Source of the DNA: Paralichthys olivaceus
Lineage: Eukaryota > Chordata > Actinopteri > Pleuronectiformes > Paralichthyidae
Assembly: GCF_024713975.1 (NCBI RefSeq)
Contig: NC_091112.1
Location: 330,001 to 394,000 of the forward strand
Reading direction: 5' to 3'
Length of the DNA: 64,000 nucleotides
This document shows, piece by piece, positions 58,566-64,000 of the stretch; positions within the stretch are counted from its first letter, which is position 1; each line of letters begins with the position of its first letter. A program made the position numbers and the translations under genes. Under the pieces are notes generated by a model, which worked only from the letters and a program-made list of their open reading frames with translations, ran no database searches and was not told the origin of the DNA.

Positions 58566-58686
58566 ATACACACGCTCTCTCACTCACACACACACACACA
58601 CACTCTCTCACTCACACACACTCTCTCACAAACACACACACACACACACACTCACTCACACACACACACACACACTCACACACTCA

Positions 58687-58726
<40 letters not shown>

Positions 58727-58955
58727 CACGCACACACTGGGTGACTCTGCTGTTCTGATTGGTCCAGGGAAACAGCTGGTGCAGTACTCTGCCACACCTG
58801 TGTTGATGTCTGAACCAATCAGCCTCGGGGAGGGCGGGGCTGACCTGCCGTCTCTGCTGGAGCTAGAGGCGGAGCCTTTCCTTACGCCCGACCCATCCAC
58901 TGATGACCCGGCAGCCGACCTGTTGAGCCACACCCACTTGGACTCTGACCTTTGA
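50830..58955 (+). CDS. hsf1: Heat shock factor protein 1
   Basis: Fourteen exons: 50830-50946, 52403-52511, 52981-53117, 53259-53383, 54745-54820, 54894-54955, 55156-55234, 55325-55443, 55515-55699, 55802-55940, 57830-57935, 58052-58099, 58390-58438, 58768-58955 (TGA 58953-58955), giving 512 aa (human 529). Master activator of heat-shock genes: trimerises and binds nGAAn repeats in the nucleus. The DNA-binding domain (about 15-121) has [31 protein letters not shown] and [12 protein letters not shown]. Leucine-zipper trimerisation region about 122-205, then G-V-K-R-K. Regulatory I-K-E-E-P-A-S-P (exon 9) matches the phospho-dependent sumoylation motif. HR-C (about 383-405) is followed by an acidic activation tail. 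Exon 6 has a GC donor. The start is set by homology (M-E-F-A-G), with an in-frame ATG 12 nt upstream. Confidence 0.96.
51122..51645. repeat. Triplet-periodic AAC/AAT/AGT repeat in hsf1 intron 1
   Basis: About 520 bp built almost wholly from AAC, AAT, ACT, AGT, GAT and ATC triplets (for example ATAACAACAGTAATA). It is open on both strands only because these triplets and their complements avoid stops in one phase. Not coding. Confidence 0.93.
53120..53195. repeat. Tandem CACCTGTTCACACA units after hsf1 exon 3
   Basis: About five imperfect units of CACCTGTTCACACA begin three bases inside intron 3, right after the GTACGT donor of exon 3. Confidence 0.85.
53845..54615. mobile_element. T2/Kolobok-type non-autonomous DNA transposon in hsf1 intron 4
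   Basis: The element starts TTAAAGGAGAACTTTGG (53845) and ends CCAAACTTCTCCTTTAA (54615). The ends are inverted repeats of at least 80 bp (left TTTTTTTCAACCTGGTCC..TTTCCAGCATATG..AGATCTACTCACCCATAAAGG) and are flanked by TTAA, the target-site duplication of the Kolobok/T2 and piggyBac groups. TTAAAGGRR termini are typical of T2-family MITEs. Inner arms also pair (54060-54130 with 54435-54495), leaving a centre of about 300 bp with no transposase. Confidence 0.85.
56036..56095. repeat. 12-bp tandem repeat after hsf1 exon 10
   Basis: CACCTGCCCCAT is repeated about four times in the first part of intron 10. Confidence 0.9.
56429..57336. repeat. 0.9-kb minisatellite in hsf1 intron 10
   Basis: Thirteen-base units AGAACAGGAAGTC mix with variants (AGAACAGGAGGTC, AGAAGAGAAGGTC) and four-base AGTC insertions over about 900 bp. 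The units contain no stop, so long false frames (487 and 314 codons) run through, encoding [13 protein letters not shown] series. Each main unit carries CAGGAAGT, an ETS-type core. Confidence 0.95.
57395..57828. repeat. CT-rich minisatellite preceding the hsf1 exon 11 acceptor
   Basis: Units such as CTCTCCTCTGTCTGTCTCTC repeat for about 430 bp and stop at GTGTTTCAG, the acceptor for exon 11 (57830). They give the intron an exceptionally long pyrimidine tract. Long open frames on both strands are artefacts. Confidence 0.93.
58195..58340. repeat. 34-bp tandem repeat in hsf1 intron 12
   Basis: GTTAGTATACATGTGAATAC marks unit starts at 58201, 58235, 58269 and 58303, exactly 34 bp apart, with a fifth partial copy at 58337. 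Confidence 0.92.
58443..58736. repeat. Compound (CA)n/CTCT microsatellite in hsf1 intron 13
   Basis: CA runs interrupted by CTCTCTCACT blocks fill nearly the whole intron between exons 13 and 14. Confidence 0.95.
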
Positions 58956-60326
58956 CAACATAAAAATGCGATGACTCATCAGTAACCATGGCAGCAGGAC
59001 AATCTGAGCACTGACTCAGCAGCAATAGACAATGATGTAATCATCAATCAGCTGCAGTTCATCCGGTCAAAGCTCATGTTTTTAGTTTGCAGATGTTATT
59101 GATCGATATTAACCATTTATAGACCTGCGTCCTTCTTCTATGCTTTTATTTTAGCTTTGTTTTTATTTGAGCTTTTTTCAATTATTTGACAGTCACAAAA
59201 AAAACTCAGAGAACCAGGGTCACGTCTGTACCTGCCCGTCCAATGAGAAGCAGCTCTGAGCTCAGTTGATGATGTCACGTGGACAGGTGAGGTAGGATCA
59301 TGTGATCAGGTTGTTCCGTGTTCTGCATGTTTAAGTCAGATTTGATTTGTCTCTGTTTTCATGTATAAGATATAGATTCAATGAGAAGAATCTGTATATT
59401 TTTGGAAAAGTTTATTATGAATGAGAACACCCCCATCACCTCTGTTACCATGGAGACGACATGAAGGCAGATTGATGGATCTGATCGATTAGAGCAGGTA
59501 TCAGCCATGTTGTTGATGATTGATTAAATAGTTGATCAGTGTGCTCTCGTACCGCTCCGTGTCTTTCTGTTGCTTTAGGCTCATGTTGTGTTCAGGGTCA
59601 CCTGCTCTGATTTTATTTTCTGAACCCAGAGAGTGAACCGAGCTGAACAAACTGAATTTGCGTAAACAGTTTTTTCTGAGTGACGAAGCAGAACGACTGA
59701 TTCATGTAGCATTTCGATGGTTGTCCTGCTCAGAATGTAGCGTGGAGGTAAAGTGTCACAGGTCAGAATAAATCACAGAAACCAGTGAAACAGACGACAC
59801 AGACTTGAACAGATGCTCTGTGATCAAGAAGCTGCCCTTCAATATAAAAGCCTCTGTCGTCAATATGTTTATATTTGTTTGATCATGTTTTAACATTTTT
59901 ATATCGATTACATCAAATTCTAGCTGTTGGATTTATTCTTGCTCTTGGGAGAGGAGGATTGTAATAAATTATAAACATTGAAGACAGGGTCAAAGGTCAG
60001 ATCAAGTGTGAAACTGAAAATGATTTCATCAGATCAGTATTACTAATAAAGATCAATTCAAGTTCCTCTTCATTTTGAATTGAAGACAAATTCTCAGTTT
60101 GATGTTCAAAATAGTCAAAAACATTTATTGTGGAAGTTTAAACATTTCAATCCTGACAGTGAAGATGATGTCACATCCTGTATGATGTCATCAAGTCAAG
60201 ATTCCTCCAAAACGTTTGTATTTCTGCTCAGTGATTCTAAAACAAAATAAAAGTCTATAAACAAACTCCACATTTTAAATATTAAAAAAACATGAGACAC
60301 TGCTGCTGAGAGGGCGGCGTCTACAA
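58956..60326. other. hsf1 3' UTR and convergent 3' ends
   Basis: No coding exon. Candidate hsf1 AATAAA signals lie near 59767 and at 59963-59968. On the minus strand AATAAA at 60124-60129 is placed about 200 bp after the stop(s) of the leftward gene, so the two transcripts may end within about 150 bp of one another or overlap. Confidence 0.5.
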
Positions 60327-60455
60327 CTAGTGGGAGGAGTCATGTTTCCTGGGCCATGCTGATTGGTCGGTACACTGGAATCTGTAGCGCAGGAATCGAA
60401 CTCGTGGCTTAATGTGGAAGTCAGCAGGTATCCTCCAGTTCCACATTTTCTGCAC
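60327..60455 (-). other. Terminal exon of the micro-exon gene, frame unresolved
   Basis: All three frames are plausible. Phase 1 continues the chain and stops after about 11 residues (A-E-N-V-E-L-E-D-T-C). Phase 0 gives 42 residues (V-Q-K-M-W-N-W-R-I-P) ending 60327. Phase 2, reached if the previous exon uses the stronger GTAAGG donor four bases later, gives about 59 residues (C-R-K-C-G-T-G-G-Y) ending near 60275. The chain logic favours phase 1. Confidence 0.4.
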
Positions 60456-60903
60456 CTGTGACAGAAAAACAAAGATTAAAGTCAGATTTGACTTTTTACT
60501 CTTTTAAATCAAAGATATCGATTCATGCTCAGGTTGTGACACTCATAGATTACAGCTGTCAATCACACTGTGGTCTCCACCCCCAACACATCCAGTTCTT
60601 TCTGCTCTGTTTGACTCTAAATGATCTTCAGTGATCAACGAACATCAGCTGTTTGAAGAAGACTTGAAACTAGAGACTGAGACAAAAACTTCTGAGGACA
60701 AAGTTTACTGACGTTAGAAAGTGAGAAGAGACATTTTCTCGAGAAACTACCATGTGAGTCGCCCCCTGCTGGTCAGAGAGAGAATACAGGTTTCAGGCAC
60801 TTCCATATCAATCACTACAAAAATCTTCAGCAAGGGACAGATTTGACCTTCCTCCTCTTTTCAAACAGTCAGTCTTCTCTTGTCTGTGTGTCTGTGTGTC
60901 TGT

Positions 60904-60986
<83 letters not shown>

Positions 60987-63582
60987 CGTGTGTGTGTGTG
61001 TCCTTACAAACCTTCAGGACCCTGACCAGATGGGTTGTACTGTTCAGTGACTGAACCTGCAGAGAACAAGCAGAACCAAGAAAAGAGAAATAACGCGCCT
61101 TCAGCACCTGATCTCAGGTCAGATATAAAGCAACAGGACGAGTCTATCAAGACCCTGAATGAGACCTGATCACAGACCACTGATATGCAGCCGGTCTGTG
61201 GTCTTTTTTATTCATGTAAAAACTGAACATCTGTAAAACTTACCAGCCACCTGTGTGTGGTCTGTCACAGCTGGATGACCTGAAACAAACACACACACAC
61301 AAATGAAACACACGTTTCTACAGAAGAAGAACAATCTGAATTCTTCTTCTGTAGAAATAAAAAGGACTTACTGGAGTCAGATGGACTTCCTGTTCCTGTA
61401 GGATCTGCTGAAACTACAAGCACACAACGTGTTTAACAAACTCTGCAGTACCACTCACTGGTGGCTATATGGGGGGGGGGGGGCTCACCTAAGCCTGTAG
61501 AGTCGGTCGCTGCGGTAACCAGGTCTGTGTGGGAGTAAATGCCTGAAAGTGAAAATCGTGTGTGAGACAGGTAAACAGATACTGAGCGGTGGACGATGGG
61601 GTACGACTGTGACATATGGTCATGTGACAGGAAGTGACACCTCACAGGTCAAATAATCTCCTGATGTTCACATGTGGTTGTCATAGCAACAAGTCTTACC
61701 TGTGACATCATGTCCCAGTCCGAGACCTGGGGTCAGACCCAATCAGAAGAGAGTCATGTTTATGTCAGTGAACAAAGCTAATTGATGGTTTATTGATCAG
61801 ATCAGTTCTCACCTGTCAGATCAATGTGACCCGTCACTGACTCTGCTCCACCTGCTGACATCATCATCAGGTTACTGCTAATTAACTCTTAAACAAACCA
61901 GTCGTTCATCAATTAACTGCAGTTTATCTCCAAGTGATCAATAGTCAGACTGTACCTATAAGATCAGTCTGGAGGTCGCTGAGGGAAACTGGTCTGTCAG
62001 TCACTGCATATATACACACATATATATGAAAGTGACACAAACATATATATATGTGTGTGTGTGTGTGTGTGTATAATCACTGATCAGGAGAAATTAAAGT
62101 TTACCTCCGTTTGCATCTGTCAGTTGAGTCTGTCGACCGTTTCCTGAAAGACACGATGGCCTATGATGAGCGTCTGTTAATAAAACACTACGGTGCTGTA
62201 CAGAGAGCAGCCAGCAGGAGGACGTGGTCGTACAGGTGCGTTTACCTGTGTGTTCTCTGTGATCTTCACTGTGTGATGAAGATGATGAGGCTGCGCCAGC
62301 TGACGAAGAAAGAACGTGTGTCAGAGGAAAATCCGTCCTGATTGTCAAAGTAAAAGACGTTTGTATACCAACCTTCCTTGGCAGCAGAGTGGGAGGAGCC
62401 TGAGACAGAGCTAAAAAGGGATTGGTCAGGTCCTGAGCTCAGAGAGGAGTGGTCTAACCCTGATTGGTCGATGCTGACATGAGCTGGATGAACATGATCT
62501 TCAACAGGACGACACCAGAACAGGTGAGTCTCACAGAAACAAACTTTTTTTAATTGAAATTGAAACAGTCATTGGATGATCCCTGATCACCTGACACCTG
62601 TAGGGGGCGGGGTCAGTACCTGTAGATAAATCCAGACCGGAGCTGCTGCTGTGGTCTGCAGACAGAGCAGCTGTCACACCTGAGCTGAACCCTGACACAA
62701 ACAGAAGCAGACAGAGCAATCGTTCGATCAGCCGACCAATGAGAGACTGGGCTTCATCAGGAGGAGGGTCTTAAAGAGACAGGAGCTAAACCCAAGTGTT
62801 TGAGACAGAGGCTGAGGACAGGAGCTGCAGCGATGGACAGTCTGAGGACACTGATTAAAATAATCAACCTGAAGATGAGCAGATGGTTCATTTAACAATC
62901 AGGACATTTCTTTGAGTTGTGTCTCTGTCATTTACTGAAATATAAATATAATCACCGACATAAATTCAAAACACTCAGGAAGTAGGTTGTCTCCTCTGTA
63001 GTTGGTTGCTTAGTTACAGAAAATCCTCTGAAGGAGGAGCAGTGATGGTGAAAAGTCTTAATAAACGATATAATAAACCTGAGAACTTTCTGTAGAAGTG
63101 ACAGAAACACACCTGGGATGTTGACGTGAACTTCTGGACTAAATGAATCTGCTTCACCTGGAACCATAAACATTAGATTTTGTTAAAAAAACTGTGATGC
63201 TTTTATTTTGAAGTAGTTTTTTGACTTCCTCTTCTTTTGTTGTAGATTGAGACACTGAAACACCTGAGGATCACCTGACCTTAAGTCAGGAAACTTACCC
63301 ATCAGGCCGAGCACGAAGTCGTGATTGGACGGGTCGATGATTCCTGAAGAAGAAGAAGACAGATGAGTAAACACAGTTTTTTGTTTACGCAGAATTTGAA
63401 CCAGACGACTGAAGATGATGTCATGACGCTGTTTGTTCTGTGTGCCGCCGATCATCTGAGGGAACCTTCGTTAACCAATAATCAGAAGTGATCAAGACCT
63501 GATGGTGGCAGACAGACCTCACCTGGACACTCACCTGTATAATCCAGGTGAGAAAATCCTCCCCCGAATGAACCCAACACAC

Positions 63583-63625
<43 letters not shown>

Positions 63626-63918
63626 AACTTCTTTCAGTTCGCAGTATCTCTCATGTTTCTCTCTGTAGCTCCACCCCCTGTAGCTCACCTGTCTGGCCAG
63701 CAGCTCCGCCCCCTCCTCCTCCTCCTCCTCCATTCAGCAGCTTCTGTCCGTTTCCTGAATCCGTCACAATAATCAATAATCAGCTCGATCGATTTCTGCA
63801 GAAAAGTTTGTGCTTTGAATGTGACACTTTTATTTTTCAGTTTATCACTGAGTCATTTATCGACATCAATATTTTTACAGATGTTTACCGTTAGACTGCG
63901 AGTCGACTCCGTCAGAAC
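60327..63918 (-). CDS. Unrecognised gene of short phase-1 exons, 3' part (continues past the window)
   Basis: Minus-strand exons: 63918-63889, 63754-63689, 63582-63535, 63343-63299, 63157-63113, 62691-62620, 62498-62373, 62143-62105, 62003-61956, 61851-61813, 61726-61700, 61542-61489, 61407-61372, 61279-61244, 61056-61012 and a last exon from 60455. The first fifteen are all multiples of three (27-126 nt), phase 1 at both ends with good AG and GT sites, and most junction codons give Gly. The translated chain is Gly/Ser/Thr/Asp-rich (for example G-F-S-S-G-V-T-A-A-L-S-A-D-H-S-S-S-S-G) with one poly-Gly stretch, has almost no Cys and no membrane helix. I recognise no domain. A disordered, perhaps secreted or matrix-like protein is a guess. 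The final-exon frame is uncertain. Confidence 0.55.
60889..61000. repeat. (GT)n microsatellite in the last intron of the micro-exon gene
   Basis: About 50 GT units (with TCTGTGTG at one end and GCGTGCG near the other) lie just downstream, in gene orientation, of the donor of exon 61056-61012. Confidence 0.95.
62036..62076. repeat. (AT)n(GT)n microsatellite
   Basis: ATATATATAT passes into about ten GT units between two exons of the micro-exon gene. Confidence 0.9.
63585..63622. repeat. (GA)n microsatellite forming an acceptor tract
   Basis: About 19 GA units lie directly upstream, on the minus strand, of the exon that starts at 63582. As (CT)n it supplies the pyrimidine tract. Confidence 0.9.
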
Positions 63919-64000
63919 CTGCCGACACAAATGTTTCTCGTACATTACCCGATGTGACCCGATGCAATGCTACGCTACAATATATCAAATCACTGAACGT

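Noticed and set aside
58369-58758. T/H-rich and L-S-H-S frames
   Set aside because: Translation of CA repeats in hsf1 intron 13. Only 58390-58438 (exon 13) is coding.
61640-61675. Possible extra 15-nt phase-1 exon (G-D-Y-L-T) in the micro-exon gene
   Set aside because: The acceptor and donor are present but so short a match is expected by chance. Left out without transcript support.

Overview
This is a vertebrate nuclear window, almost certainly from a ray-finned (percomorph-type) teleost. Genes are split into many short exons with GT-AG introns. There is a fish-style poly-C2H2 zinc-finger gene. Introns are compact and rich in CA/GT microsatellites, poly-C runs, minisatellites and small DNA-transposon or SINE remnants. 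No prokaryotic, viral, CRISPR, rRNA or tRNA features were seen.

Layout. (1) 1-3110: no recognisable gene, one dispersed repeat, and a YY1-type promoter motif near 1.5 kb. (2) 3241-6557 (+): a three-exon, 15-finger C2H2 zinc-finger gene. (3) 8405-31650 (+): a RIM-family active-zone scaffold reconstructed here as 38 coding exons (about 1627 aa: N-terminal helix, zinc finger, PDZ, C2A, RIM-BP motif, C2B), called rims2 because lrp12 is its neighbour. (4) 32.3-33.0 kb: AT-rich satellite. (5) 35771-40565 (-): lrp12, 11 coding exons, 860 aa. (6) 43022-44659 (-): ntaq1, 6 exons, 212 aa, catalytic Cys/His/Asp present. (7) 45798-50497 (-): bop1, 16 exons, 747 aa. (8) 50830-58955 (+): hsf1, 14 exons, 512 aa, head-to-head with bop1 across a 332-bp shared promoter. 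(9) 60327 to beyond 63918 (-): the 3' part of an unrecognised gene built from a chain of very short exons that are all multiples of three in phase 1.

Synteny. In human, RIMS2 and LRP12 lie near each other at 8q22, NTAQ1 lies at 8q24.13, and BOP1/HSF1 form a divergent pair at 8q24.3. The window compacts that 8q content into 64 kb, and I found no DCSTAMP or DPYS between rims2 and lrp12. Known roles differ: synaptic vesicle priming (rims2), a transmembrane LDLR-family receptor (lrp12), the N-degron pathway (ntaq1), 60S ribosome assembly (bop1) and the heat-shock response (hsf1). The last two share a promoter.

The most unusual items are the phase-1 micro-exon gene at the right edge, a 507-bp Pro/Ala-rich exon in rims2, two inferred GC-AG introns (rims2 and hsf1), a TTAA-flanked T2/Kolobok-type palindromic element in hsf1 intron 4, a 0.9-kb minisatellite in hsf1 intron 10 that is open in more than one frame, and splice acceptors built directly on poly-C or (GT)n tracts. 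All exon boundaries were read by eye from splice consensus, reading-frame continuity and remembered family sequences. No alignment was run.
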